From positions 22,595,662 to 22,659,661 of the forward strand of contig NC_086283.1 of assembly GCF_021018805.1 (NCBI RefSeq): a stretch of DNA of 64,000 nucleotides. Reading direction: 5' to 3'. This DNA is from Prinia subflava (Eukaryota > Chordata > Aves > Passeriformes > Cisticolidae). Of the stretch, positions 24,090 to 34,412 are shown in pieces (position 1 is the first letter of the stretch; each line of letters begins with the position of its first letter). A program made the position numbers and the translations under genes. The notes under the pieces were generated by a model. The model did no database searches, had not been told where the DNA came from, and saw only the letters and a list, made by a program, of their open reading frames with translations.

Positions 24090-26227
24090 TTGGCCCGGGA
24101 TGCATACAGAGAGAATCACAGGAAATCAGAGCAGATCGTATCCAGCCTTCAGCTGCAGCACAGTTCAAGGCTGTGCATTTCTCCACACTGTCTGTCCTTG
24201 GTGGCTCTTTTTAGATACAGTTCTCTCCCAAAACAGCCGTGAATGTGACCACTGCCGGACCGTTCATGGTCAGTGTGGCCACATCCTCCCCCTGCAGAGG
24301 CTGAAACCACTCAGTTCGTAAAACATAAAACGGCTCCAGCAGAGCTGTTGCTCCTTTTCCCAGACCCAGCAGGGATCCTTCAGGCTCAAAGAGGTCTGCA
24401 GGGTCTGTACCCCTGTGCACAGGGCTGTGGCATTGGGGTACCCTCCCCTCCCTGCAGCTACAGAAGCTGAGTTTTACTCCCAGCTTTTCCATGGAGGAAC
24501 TGCTTGGCTTTGGGTAAGGCAGGCTTTGTTTCTGAGGTAGGATAAGTCAGGATAAGTCCACGGAAATCTTCAGTGACCTGGCTGAGCTGTGCCATGGTGT
24601 GGGTGAGCAGGTTCATCCACCGCCTCCTGCTCTGTCCCAACAGCTTTCCTTCTCTCAAATATTGGCCCTAATTAATTTATCTGTACCGATGCTCCTGGTA
24701 ATACCATTATTTGTAGTACCTCAGTGCATCCCCCAGGAAGGGCAGAAGTCTTAATTAACATCCTCAAAGCTGCCTGAGATCGTGCCTGGAAAATGTGATC
24801 TGGAGCAACTCCCTGTCCTACCAAGGTTGTTTTATTCTCTTTTCTTTTCCCTTCTTTGCCGGCCCCTTCTTTTCCAGACAGCCCAACCTCTGCCTGCCAT
24901 TCCCACGGCCCAGTCTGTGCCGTCCCAACATTCCAGCCCATCCCTGCCAACCCGGAGCACCCGCGGAGCTGCTGGAGTGGCTGCTCAGGACACAGGACAG
25001 AGCAGCAGGCGGGGAGGAGCGAGGGCAGGGTCACCTGGGGAAGTGCCACACTCCAGTGGCTCTGGCGCGGGGTTGTAGCCACCCCGTGTGGCACAGGCAG
25101 ACCTGGAGCACCACAGATGTGTCCCAGCTGCACGTCGCAGCCCAGCCTTGGGATCTCCTGCCAGGTGTGCAGTGACCTGGATCCTTCCTTTCTCCATGTG
25201 GGAGCCTGTCTGGTGTCTGTCCTTGGGCTGAGCATCCCTGCAGGTTCTCTCCTTTTCCCTGCAGGACCCAGCTCTGTCTGTGACCCTGACACACTTGTGA
25301 CAGGACAGCAGAGGGACAACTACCCAGCGACCCCGGAGCAGTGGCAGGATGAAGCAGCATCTCCACAGCTCTGGAGGCTCCTGGCTCCATTGCTGGTTGC
25401 TGCCGAATCCTTCCAGCCAAATCTCTGAGGTCTTGGCTGAGCCAAGCTCCAGCGCCAGCCAGATTTCTGATGCTTAGCAAAAATATTCATTAACTACTTA
25501 ATCTGTGCACTCACAGGGGAAGCTTTTAGGGAATTTGTTCGAAGGCTGTGAAAGAGGGATCTGGCCACTGCTTCCAGCTCTGCCTTGATCTGTGATCTCA
25601 TGGATGAGGAATTCAGGAAAATGCTGCTCAGGGACATGGTCCAAAGCATCCCCTGTGCTCACACCATGTGCACTTCCCTACCCTCAGCACTCACTGCTTG
25701 GCTGAGCATGTCCCTGTGCCAAACACTGCAGAATTGTCACCTCAGCCCCGCAGGCTGCACCATTGTCACCTCAGCCCCCCAGAACACAGGGAGAGGATGA
25801 TGCTGCCTGGCTGCTTTGGGAGGGAAGGTCTGAGGGCTCTGATCACTCACAACCAGGACACTTGGAAAAGCTTCACAGCTTCACTGTGTAGCCTCTGTAA
25901 AGCCACAGGGGTGTCCCACCTTCTGTGACCTCTGGTGTGGCCCATCCTGCTCCTCAGTGTCCTGCCAAGGCCACCGGGCCAACGAACCCTGAGTTTCAGC
26001 AGGGACAAGGAGGAGGCTGCTGGAGCACCACAAGAGCATCACCTGTGTGCAAGGCTAGGGAAAGGCAGGAGAGGGCTGGGAATGCAAGAGCCAACACTGG
26101 GATCTGAAGGGATTTATGGGGTGGGGTTGGTCCCTGTGCCACCCCTGGAGTGAGGGTTTTGCTGGATGGTGCCTTCTCATCCCCGTCTGCAGGATGTCAC
26201 TCTCTCACTCCCCGGCTGCAGCCACCG

Positions 26228-26312
26228 TGGGAGTGGCAGTGTGACATGGTGAGTGAGAGGGGGACACCGTGAGTGGGAGTGTGACACTGTCAATGGGAGG
26301 GAGACACCGGCA
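26228..26312. repeat. Short minisatellite, unit about 20-23 bp
   Basis: Four imperfect copies of a GTGAGTGGGAGTGTGACAC-like unit: 'ggcagtgtgacatggtgagt', 'gagagggggacaccgtgagt', 'gggagtgtgacactgtcaat' and 'gggagggagacaccgg'. Purine-rich on the plus strand. Confidence 0.75.
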
Positions 26313-26885
26313 AGGGCCCCTGATGGCTCCTCCCTCCGGGCTGCCTGGGTGCTCTGGGGACTTGTGTGAACACAGAGAAGGGTTGGGAGCACCCTGCCCT
26401 GTGCTCAGAGAGGACATTGGGAGAGGAGGGACATTTCCGTGGGACACACTGTCCATGGGACTGCCACCCAGCTGTGCCAAGGCTGTGTCTTGCTCTCCCT
26501 GCTCCCTCCCCTCTGGCTGTTGAGTCTAACATTAACCTGTTACAGCCCCAGTGCTGCTGCTCCTGCTCCAGAGAAATTTGTGGGATGCCAGATTATTTCC
26601 CCGCACATCAGGAGCCCTCTGGCTGCCCCTGCATGAGCTCCTTCCCTCTCCATTCCCACCAGTGCCACCACCGCCCGGGCCAGGCACAGGAATAAAGGGA
26701 TAAATGGGGGCAGGATCCCTTGGGTGCCTCCTTTACTCTGGAAGTGGAACCTATGGCTGGATGGACACAAACAGATGGATGGACACACACACAAGTTTTA
26801 TAGGAGTTTCCAACTCTGTACATGAAGCCCTTTGGAAATGAAGCTTCTAAATCACAAAGGGATATCTGACCATGTCCCATGCAAA

Positions 26886-26962
26886 ATTGGTGTGTCCCAC
26901 GGGAGGTTGGTGTGTCCCAGGGAAGGTCAGTGTGTTCCAGGGAATATTGCTGTGTCCCAGAT
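26886..26962. repeat. Short minisatellite, unit about 23-24 bp
   Basis: Four imperfect copies of a unit around TTGGTGTGTCCCAGGGAAG: they read '..ttggtgtgtcccacgggagg', 'ttggtgtgtcccagggaagg', 'tcagtgtgttccagggaata' and 'ttgctgtgtcccagatg'. Divergence is modest. No gene overlaps it. Confidence 0.8.
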
Positions 26963-27569
26963 GAAGCCACGGCCATGTCAGTGGCTCTGGATGGGGGTGG
27001 CTCACAGGAACAACACTCTGGAAGGGCTGGAGCTGCAGCAGAGTTGGGATTTCAGGGAGGTTTTATAGCAAAAATGTTGATGACTAATAAAAAGGTGCTG
27101 CTGAGCCTTATTGGGAGGAAAGAGGGGAGGGAGCAGAGGGACTGAGGGAAAGAAAGGAGCCCAAGGAGGAAGGGAAAGGAAGAAATGACCTTGGTGAGAT
27201 TTTCTGGCTGCTCTCCAGGTCACTGCCTGATGCCAGAAAAGCTCCGAGTCCCTTTTGGCTGGGAGCACTCCCTGTTAGGTGAATCACACACACACAGTGC
27301 TGGAACATTCCACATTCCCAGTCACAGTTCTTGCAGTAATTAGGAAAACTGGAAGACCAAGGCAGGGGGAAAAGTATGAGTCACACATTGAAGTGGCATT
27401 ACCGGGCTGCAGGAGAAGCAGCTTTACAGAGTTCCTGAGGTAGAGGTGCTCCATGACCAGCTGCTGCCAGGAAAAGCCATCGGGTCTGCCATCACCCTGC
27501 ACTGGGAGAGCAGAAGCTCTGGGAGAGGTCAGCAAACACCAGGATATGTCACACGGGGAACAGAAATTG

Positions 27570-27935
27570 CACTTGGATGAGACATGAGGGGATTGGAGGT
27601 GTTCACCTGGAGAAGAGAAAGCTCCAGGGAGACCTCAGAGACCCTTCCAGTGTCTCAAGAGACTCCTGAGAACTGGAGAGGGACTTGGGACAAGCAGTAA
27701 CAGGACACAGGGAATGGTTTTGGACTACCAGAGGGCAGGACTAGGTGGGATATTGGGAAGGAATTCTTCCCTGTGAGGTGATGAGGGTCTGGCACAGGCT
27801 GCCCAGAGGAACTGCGGCTGCCACATCCCTGGAAGTGTCCAAGGCCAGGTTGGGGCTTGGAGCAGCCTGGGACAGTGGGAGGTGTCCCTGCCCATGGGAA
27901 ATGGTTGGAATGAGATGGTCTTCCAGCCCAACGCC
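27570..27935 (+). mobile_element. CR1 LINE 3' end, sense
   Basis: In sense order it shows 'ggaggtgttcacctggagaa', 'gctccagggagacctcagag', 'ccttccagtgtctcaagaga', 'gggacttgggacaagcag', 'aacaggacacagggaatggt', 'tgggatattgggaaggaatt', 'ggcacaggctgcccagagga', 'ccctggaagtgtccaaggcc' and 'ggtgtccctgcccatggg'. With about 365 bp this is the longest clear CR1 copy in the window. The terminal repeat is eroded after 'gatggtcttccag'. Confidence 0.93.
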
Positions 27936-28414
27936 TTCTGGGTTTCCCAATTTCAAGCAGCTCCCCAGGCTGCCAGGGGAATACAGCTGCTGCCTCCCAG
28001 GCAATGCCAGGCTGGAAACCTTCTCCCACCCTCCAGCACATGCCAGCAGCAAAGAGTGACCTTGTTATCCCTTCTTGCTCACATGGACAATGAGCCTGAG
28101 TGCTGCTGGTTCCCAGGGACAGCCTGAGTTCCACACAGCCCCTGATGTGCAGGGGAGTTCCATAAATCACACAGTCTTCCAAGGAACTGATGGATGGAGC
28201 TTTCATCCCTTTCTTTGCATGACCCTTCTGCTGCTCCTCATTACCAACACAGAGGATGTGTTAGCCTGGGAGCAAACCCATGTTTATTTAAGGAACTCTC
28301 CTCCTGACTCATCCCATTTGGCTTGGGAAAAACCCTGTTCCAGGCAGGCCCTGGCTGTCCCACTGGGGTCACGCTCCTGGAGCATCCCTGGCTGGACACG
28401 CCAGCATGGCTGAT

Positions 28415-28545
28415 GGGTGGTTATCACATCTTATCACATCATATCACATTGTATGATATCATACATCACATCCATGGCACCACGTCACCGCCGGTGACAT
28501 CATATCCATGGCCAGTGTCATCACACCTCTGGTGACCTGGGAGGG
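28415..28545. repeat. TATCACATC-type tract with short palindromes
   Basis: Words of the form TATCACATC, CATCACATCCATGG and CATCATATCCATGG recur in a degenerate tandem pattern. Inside lies the perfect 16-bp palindrome TGTATGATATCATACA at 28450-28465, and GTCACC-GCC-GGTGAC at 28484-28498. It looks like a degenerate minisatellite whose unit is itself partly palindromic. Confidence 0.65.
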
Positions 28546-29197
28546 CAGAGCTGGGCTCCTTGTGAGGCCTCTCCAATTCCTGGCTCCCAGCAGGGTGATT
28601 CCCACCAGCTGAAGGACATGGGTCTGTATTTAGCCCCTGTCCAGCTGCAGGAGGTCGCAGGGGCCACCAGTGTCTGGGGGAGATTCCACTTGGGAAAGCC
28701 GAAGGGTGGCTGCACGTCGGGCGAGGAAGGGATGTGATGGACAGCCCAGGGCGAACACAAAATCTGCCTGCAATTCTCCAGGACAGATTGCTACATCTCT
28801 CTGCCAAGAAATCAAACATTCCTGCTGGAGTCAGGCCTTTCACAGGAGCCCCCTTGGGGACATCAAGTGAGGCTAAGACAACAGGCCAGAGCTTTGCGAG
28901 CAAATCATGAGTCCCCAGTGTCCCCCCAGCTGGCAGGGCCGTCACTGACCTCAGTGGCCTTGTCTTCCCTGAAGCAGCTCTGTCAATTTGGCCACTTTCC
29001 ACTTAATAATGAAGCTGGAATATAAAGATGTATCCAGGCCTGACCACAAAACAGCTGGAGACCGTAGGGTTGACTCAATTCTGGTAGAATAAACCAGGGA
29101 ACTGGTGGGAGTCAGCTCAGATGTTGCTGGCTGGGTTCAGAGCAGGGCTGAGCAATAAAAGGGATCAAATGTGTGAGGCACAAACTGTCTGGAGCCA

Positions 29198-29217
29198 TGG
29201 TTGTTGTTGTTGTTGTT
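29198..29217. repeat. (GTT)n microsatellite
   Basis: Five to six GTT units, followed by 'ttaactaattgaattttag'. A short trinucleotide tract with no gene overlap. Confidence 0.85.
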
Positions 29218-29590
29218 TTAACTAATTGAATTTTAGTGCTGCTGAAAGGATTGACAGCTCTGGGGAGCAGTGGCCAGGTAGAGCCCCGGCATGAATCCCT
29301 CCTAATCCCAGTCTGCATCCAGACACCCAGAGTTCCTCCCATGAGGCCAAATTTGGCCCCTGACAGATGCAGCTGGGACTGGAGCTGCATCCCTCCCAGA
29401 GATCGTGGCAGACCTGTTTCTGGCTTCATGGGGATGTTGTAAGTGTCCCTGGGAGCAATTCCTTTGGATCTGGGTAGGGTGGGACAAGCCACCCATGCCA
29501 TCCCTGCCTCGGGGACAGTCCTCGTGCCTGGGGAATGGCCGGGACACTGAAGGTGTTGAGGTGCTGCTTGTGGTGAGAAATCTGCTTTTA

Positions 29591-29720
29591 TTCCTGGAAT
29601 GGTTTGGGTGGGAAGGGGCATTAAAGCTCATCCCATTCCACCCCTGCCATGGGCAGGGACACCTTCCACTATCCCAGGTTGCTCCAAGCCCGATCCAACC
29701 TGGCCCTGCACACTCCCACT
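29591..29720 (-). mobile_element. CR1 LINE 3' end, antisense
   Basis: 'ttcctggaatggtttgggtg', 'gggaaggggcattaaagctc', 'atcccattcca', 'ccctgccatgggcagggaca', 'ccttccactatcccaggttg' and 'ctccaagcccgatccaacct' give the antisense CR1 terminus in the right order. Similarity fades after 'cactccca'. Same subfamily type as the fragment at the window start. Confidence 0.93.
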
Positions 29721-29919
29721 TTTGGCCACCTCCCAGGATGCTTTTTCCAGAGGAGGGAGGCGGGGTTGCTGGGAAAAAGGGGAGCTGGTATGTGGGGAGG
29801 AGAGAGAGCAGGGGAAGGGAGTGGCATCCCTAAAAATGAGCACCCTCGATCCTTCCCGGGGGTGACTGGGCAGGGACGTGGCTGCCCTCAACCTGCTGGG
29901 TGACTTCTGTCCCCCTCAC

Positions 29920-31050
29920 GGTATGGGGACGATTCTCGCCAGGTTTGGGAAGCGCCAAAGGCTCGGACACATTAATCAACGTCTCACCACCAAAAATCCT
30001 GGTAAAAATCCAGCTCCTGGGAGCTACCCTGCCCATGCGTCTGCCTCGTGGTTTGGACTGGGACCAGTCCCTGGGGCCGGTTCGGAAGGGTGCAAAGGCT
30101 GTGCTGGGCAGTGCCAGGGTGGGCAGTACGGGGTGGGCAGCGCCGGGGACCCCTCGCACAGCCGGGCAGGGCTGGGCCATGGCACTGGGAGAGCCGGGAC
30201 AGCGTTTGTCCCACCAATGCCTTGGCCAGGCACGGAGGCGGCTCTTTCCCAGGGGAAGGCTCCTCGCAGGGGCACCTTGTCAGCCCTGCTCTATAAATAG
30301 CTGGGAAAAAGGCCGGCAGGAAGCGGTGGATTTTAGGCAGGGCCAGGGGAAGGGCTCGGTCTCAGCCTGGCCAAGAGTGGCTCCCGTGGGACGGTGACTC
30401 CTCAGCGGGGAGGCCACGGAGGAGCCGTGCCCTCTGGGAGCGCCCGTGGAAGCTGTCCAGCCGATTTCCGAGGGATGAGAGGAGGGTGGGTTTGGCCATT
30501 TTCAGCAGGCCGGGTGGGACCAGCCGAGTTTTGTCATCCTGATGGGCACAGAACATGAATTCTTCACGCAGGCCCCCTTGCTGGGATCCCGCTCACTCGG
30601 ATCAGATTTAATCCTTCTTGGGGGCCGAGCCGAGCCCTGCCTGGCTCTGCTGTGTCAGCTCGTGTCCCCTGACCCGCGTCCTACAGGCATTTACGGGGAG
30701 CTGCCTGCGGAGCGACACTCCAGGAGCTCGGATTTCCAAACCCCGGGAAGAGCGGCCTCCTTAGTGCCGGGGTGTGCCCCATCCCAGGCCCGGTAGGAGG
30801 GACGTAAAACTAAGGAAGGATTTCAAAACCCCTTGGCTTTGCTGCAGCCTTTCATTTTTAAGCGATCCCAGCATCGCTGGCCGGCACAGCCCCGGGCTCT
30901 CCCGCTTTGTAGCTCATCCTATGGCTTGTCCCGAGCGTGAGAAATGTCCCCAGCAGGGATGGTCACAGCTCGTTTGGGAGCTGCAAGCCCGGGCTGGGGG
31001 CTCCGGCCGTGCCCTCGGAGCCGTCCCTGGCCTGCCTTGGAGATCTAAGC
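29920..31050. promoter_or_regulatory. CpG-rich block, possible CpG island
   Basis: CpG dinucleotides are much more frequent here than in most of the window, for example in 'ggggccggttcggaagg', 'gggcagcgccggggacccc', 'cacggaggcggctc', 'ggcaggaagcggtgg' and 'ccagccgatttccgaggg'. CpG depletion is the norm in methylated vertebrate DNA, so retention suggests an unmethylated region such as a promoter. A TATA/MEF2-like site lies inside at 30290. No first exon can be identified. The frames at 29900-30397 (165 codons) and 29878-30300 (140 codons) conflict with each other and lack domains. Confidence 0.5.
30209..30330 (+). promoter_or_regulatory. Candidate core promoter: CCAAT-like and TATA/MEF2 site
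   Basis: CTATAAATAG at 30290-30299 matches both a TATA box and the MEF2 consensus CTA-WWWW-TAG. About 80 bp upstream, 'ccaccaatgcc' holds a CCAAT core, a typical spacing for TATA promoters. The sequence lies in a CpG-rich block. If real, transcription to the right would start near 30320-30330. I find no coding first exon downstream, so the product could be noncoding, or the coding exon could be far away. A chance match remains possible. Confidence 0.35.
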
Positions 31051-31070
31051 TCCCCCAAGGAGGGTAATGG

Positions 31071-31330
31071 ACAGGAAATTAGAGATAAGTAGGTGGTTTG
31101 ACAGGATTAGGGATAAGCAAAAGAAACTTAATTATGTGATAGCTGCTATCGGGCAAGCGCTGCTGCGAAAGGGGATGTAAATGACCTCAAGAAAGCCCGA
31201 CACCAGATCAAACAGGCGCACTCTGCAGATAACAGCCCAAAAACACGGGGTATAAATATTTATCACAAATGAATTCTCCGAACACTCCGTACTCACGATC
31301 CCGTTAACAACAGATGGGATTGAGGATAAT
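31071..31330. promoter_or_regulatory. Candidate GATA-rich enhancer-like element
   Basis: The AT-rich block follows the CpG-rich segment. GATA cores are seen at 31083-31089 (AGATAAG), 31111-31117 (GGATAAG), in the palindrome GATAGC-T-GCTATC at 31138-31150, at 31227-31233 (AGATAAC), at 31260-31264 on the minus strand and at 31325-31329. There is also the 12-bp palindrome ATAAATATTTAT at 31252-31263 and TTAATTA near 31128-31134. The density and sharp change in composition suggest a constrained regulatory element. Binding and conservation are untested. Confidence 0.4.
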
Positions 31331-31523
31331 AAAGGCTTTCCACAGGATTTTTCTTTTCCTTTTATTTTCCTGGGGCTTTTGTCCACGTGCAGCTGTGGGT
31401 GTGTGTGTGAGAGATAGGGATGTGCCCGAGGGGTCCGGGGGTCCCACATCCCCTCCAGCCTCTCTGCCAGTGTCCCAAGAGCTTAGGCTGGGCTCTCTCC
31501 ACTGCCTCTGCGGCTCCGGGGAA

Positions 31524-31773
31524 GAGGGGAAATCACCCTGCTGTCGCTCAGAGGACCCTGGTCGGCAAAGAGGGGGTGGTGGTTGGACCAGGGGACAGGC
31601 TAGAGCCCCCAAATCCTGCACGACTCCTGCTGCTTTGTCCCAGGCAAGAGGAGAACTCACTCCACTGCTGCCCGGGGGTCACTGGTCAGAAAAGAGGGGA
31701 TGTCGGATGTTCCAGGGAAGGGCTGGAGCCCCCAAACCTGGGCAATTCTTGTTGTTTCTCTCTCCTGAGCAGG
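31524..31773. repeat. Diverged tandem duplication, two units of about 125 bp
   Basis: Unit A (31524-31647) and unit B (31648-31773) align along their length. Shared landmarks in the same order are 'gaggRgaa', 'ctgctg', 'cactggtc/ccctggtc', 'aaagaggg', 'ggctRgagcccccaaa' and a pyrimidine-rich end before 'agcagg/caagagg'. I estimate identity around 70 percent by eye. It is not CR1. The units are long for a minisatellite, and no further copy is evident to the right. Confidence 0.7.
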
Positions 31774-32765
31774 CTGTGGGAAATCAATGGACAGTGGGGC
31801 ATGTTCTGATGGGGTCATTGGGAAGCCTCTGCCCTTTCTGTACCTGCAAAGCCTAAAGAGGGTGGCAGGTGCCAGGCGTGGCGGTGACCTCAGCCCCAAC
31901 AGGGAGCGATCCCCCCGTGCAGCCCCCCCTGCACTTCCCCTCTCCCCAAACAGGGACAAGGGTCCCCCCTGCACAGCCACCCCTCTCCTCCCCTCAACCA
32001 CCCTTCCAAACTCATCCTGCTCCTCTTCCCGACTCATCCTGCTTGTTGTTATTTATTTCCCCAGAAGGAACACAAAACCTCACGAACCTGGGCTGGCAAA
32101 TTACCGAAGCCCAGGAAATGAAAACTCCAGGGCAGCATTAATTGGAAGGCTTTTTAATTAAAATCAGCTTGTTTCACAATCAAAGATAAAAGGAGGGAAG
32201 AAAGCTGAAAGGAAAAATAATAATAAAGCAATTCCCTGCCTGCCCCTCCGTGGCATTCATGAGGTGTGGGCTGAGCACGCGGTGTCACCCACTCTACTCT
32301 CAGCCCTCTTGATTTCCTTTTCTCCCCCCAAAAAAGGCCTTTTTGGCCTCTTCTTTCTCCCTGACTTCATCCTCATCTGCTCCTCCTCTGCCTGCCTTTG
32401 GCGTGGGCCTCCCCCTTATCCTCTATCCCCATCCCCTCAAGCACCCGCCACCCCGAGCAGAGGGTTTCTCCCAGGGAAGAAATTTTCCTCTGAACTCTTT
32501 TTTTATTGGGAATGAAATTCTGGCAGAGATGTAGCATTGCCTAAAGATTTAACTGCTGTGCTGAAGCAGCATTTGATGAGGCTAAATGAGGTTTCTTGCT
32601 AACGAAGGGGAATCTTTGTTGCTGGGGAAAGGCTGATGGCCCCGAGGCTGCTGAGGAAGAACCAGGTGGAGGAGTGAGAATGAAACCAGGAAATTCTTCA
32701 ATCAAAATTTATGAATCAGCCAAAAAAAGCTGCTCTTTCTTCAGGCAATAATTTTGGTCAAATGT

Positions 32766-32767
<2 letters not shown>

Positions 32768-32821
<54 letters not shown>
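32768..32821. repeat. (AT)n microsatellite, about 27 units
   Basis: An uninterrupted run of alternating A and T fills 32768-32820. Minus-strand frames here read as Tyr-Ile repeats and are artefacts. A pure run this long is likely to vary in length between individuals and can extrude as a cruciform. Confidence 0.97.
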
Positions 32822-32823
<2 letters not shown>

Positions 32824-33440
32824 GATGGTCAGAGCTGAACACAAACCCCCAGGAAGAGGAAACAGCTGGCAGGATAGATGGGGGATTGAGGGTAATGGAG
32901 ACAGATGGAAAGCGTTGAAGTTTGGAAAACTGTCGAGGGAAGGTGAGGGATTTCCTGGGGAAATCAGTGCCTGGCCAGGCTGAGGACACCAAATGGCACA
33001 GAACAGCCTGAGGCAGAGATGGAAGAGCCACCAGCTCCCCATCCCTCAGCCGCCCAGGCACTGGGCCATCCTTGCTTTTTCCAGCAAAGAAAACCTTGGA
33101 TCGACATCACTGGAAGTCAGGAGAGAGGCACATCCTCCAGCAAGACTGTCCTGAGACCCTTGGGACTCTTAGACCTCAAAACAGCAACCTGAGGGCTGAT
33201 GCAATATTGGCGTTCACGAAATACAGAATTCAGGGGACGTAAGTGGCCCAGAGCTCTACTCTGGATGCCACCGGAGCAGGCCCAGGTCTCCGTGGGGGCC
33301 CTGTGGAACCGACGTGGGCGGCGGGAGAGCGGCAAAGCCCCATCCCGGCCTTCCCGCTGCGGTGGGGACAGGAATGGGAGGTGGGGAGCTGGGATTCCTT
33401 ATTCACATCTGGGAAGTGTGGCTCTTCTCCACATCAGGAA

Positions 33441-33585
33441 CGTTATTTATGTGCAGGGGATGGCGGCTGCTGATGAGAAACACATTGATTGAGGTTTCAC
33501 AGCTACTGAGCACAGGAGATCCCTATCAGTCCCAAACCTTATCAATGTGTTCCTCATCATCAGCCGGCATCTCATTAACATAACG
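33441..33585. repeat. Long imperfect inverted repeat (hairpin-forming)
   Basis: The left arm spans 33441-33494 and the right arm 33537-33585, with a spacer of 42 bases. The core arms, 33464-33489 and 33541-33566, pair at 24 of 26 positions (CGGCTG, TGATGAG and AACACATTGAT blocks). The outer arms share CGTTAT and GATG blocks with small gaps. Inside the spacer ACTGA and TCAGT can pair as well. No coding frame, CR1 or simple repeat explains it. Options are an old palindromic (MITE-like or Eulor-like) repeat, a hairpin RNA or a dimeric protein-binding element. Its identity is unknown to me. Confidence 0.8.
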
Positions 33586-33729
33586 AGCTGTCTGCTCCCA
33601 TTTGGGAGAGTGGCTCCTCCGTGCCTGCTGCCTGCACATCATCCACACGCCAATTCCGCACTGGAACAGCCTCTCTGCAGGTCTGAATCCCGGGAAGGAG
33701 GGAGTAGTGAGACATCACTTGTTCCATAG

Positions 33730-33830
33730 TTGTTAGACCTCAGTAAATATGTTTCTAATCAGCAATTAGGACTTAATTAATGTGCTGAAAATATCATTTT
33801 CCATCTAAATGAAGCTTTCAAAGGAAATCT
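33730..33830. promoter_or_regulatory. Candidate homeodomain-site-rich noncoding element
   Basis: 'gtaaatatgtttctaatcag', 'caattaggacttaattaatg' and 'tttccatctaaatgaagc' put several TAAT/ATTA cores in 100 bp. It sits 150 bp from the palindrome, so both may be parts of one element. Motif reading only. Confidence 0.28.
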
Positions 33831-34147
33831 GAAAGGAGAGGTGGGAAGATGCTACAGGTGATGTTTGGGTGACAGCTGAAATCCCTCTGGTAGATTTGGG
33901 AGAATCCTCACCCTGTGCTCAGGATGAATTATTGATCTCCTATCCATGAGCTCCAGGAGGATGGGGCTGCCTGGGAATTGTTCAAATCCAGCTGGCCAGC
34001 CCCTGCACCCCCATCGAGTTTAAGGAATGAAGCTGAGACAGTCCTGGGAGCTCAGTCCTCCAAGATCCCTGTGATGTCCTTGTCCATCCCAAATCCCACT
34101 GTGCTCCATGTCCAGTGCAGGCTACATGCCTGAGAAAGCAGATTTCT

Positions 34148-34412
34148 GGATTCATGGAATCACTCATGTTGGAAAAGACCTTTAAGATCTTTAAGTCCAA
34201 CCATGACCCCAGCCCCACATGACACTAACCCATGTCCTGCAGTGCCACACCCACAGGGTTTTTGGACACTTCCAGAGCTGATGATCCCACCACTGCCCTG
34301 GGCAGCCTGGTCCAAAGCTTTGCAACACTTTATGTGGAGAAAAGGTTCCCAAATCCAATCTAAACCTTCCCTGGTGTAGCTTGAGTCCATTCAAGCTGTT
34401 CCTCAGATGCTC
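34148..34412 (-). mobile_element. CR1 LINE 3' fragment, antisense
   Basis: 'ttcatggaatcactcatgtt', 'ggaaaagacctttaagatct', 'ttaagtccaaccatgacccc', 'ctgccctgggcagcctggtc', 'tttatgtggagaaaaggttc' and 'caatctaaaccttccctggt' give the antisense order of the 'ttggaaaagacc' CR1 subfamilies. About 265 bp remain. The minus-strand frames 34160-34390 and 34191-34721 are by-products. Confidence 0.9.

Larger units (their letters stand above)
23775..27569. other. Unique noncoding sequence with several short tandem duplications
   Basis: No gene is recognised. There is a 19-bp tandem duplication at 24052-24089 with two mismatches, a repeat of 'attgtcacctcagcccc' at about 25733-25782, and two minisatellite tracts near 26228 and 26886 listed separately. 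The minus-strand frame at 24672-25319 (215 codons) and plus-strand frame at 24856-25428 (190 codons) overlap each other and show no domain. Confidence 0.5.
27936..29590. other. Unique noncoding sequence with no supported gene
   Basis: It contains the TATCACATC-rich block at 28415-28545, a (GTT)5-6 run at 29198-29217 and otherwise unremarkable sequence. Open frames up to 178 codons (28466-29002, minus) have no recognised domain. Confidence 0.5.
31774..34147. other. Noncoding sequence around the (AT)n tract and palindrome
   Basis: No gene is recognised. Apart from the microsatellite at 32768 and the inverted repeat at 33441, there is an AT-rich block at 32140-32240 ('ggctttttaattaaaatcag', 'aaataataataaagc') and another at 33730-33830 ('gcaattaggacttaattaat'), both homeodomain-word-rich. 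The rest is GC-moderate sequence with short conflicting frames. Confidence 0.45.

Noticed and set aside
33960..33995. 'gttcaaatccagc', similar to a tRNA B-box
   Set aside because: No A-box at proper spacing and no cloverleaf.
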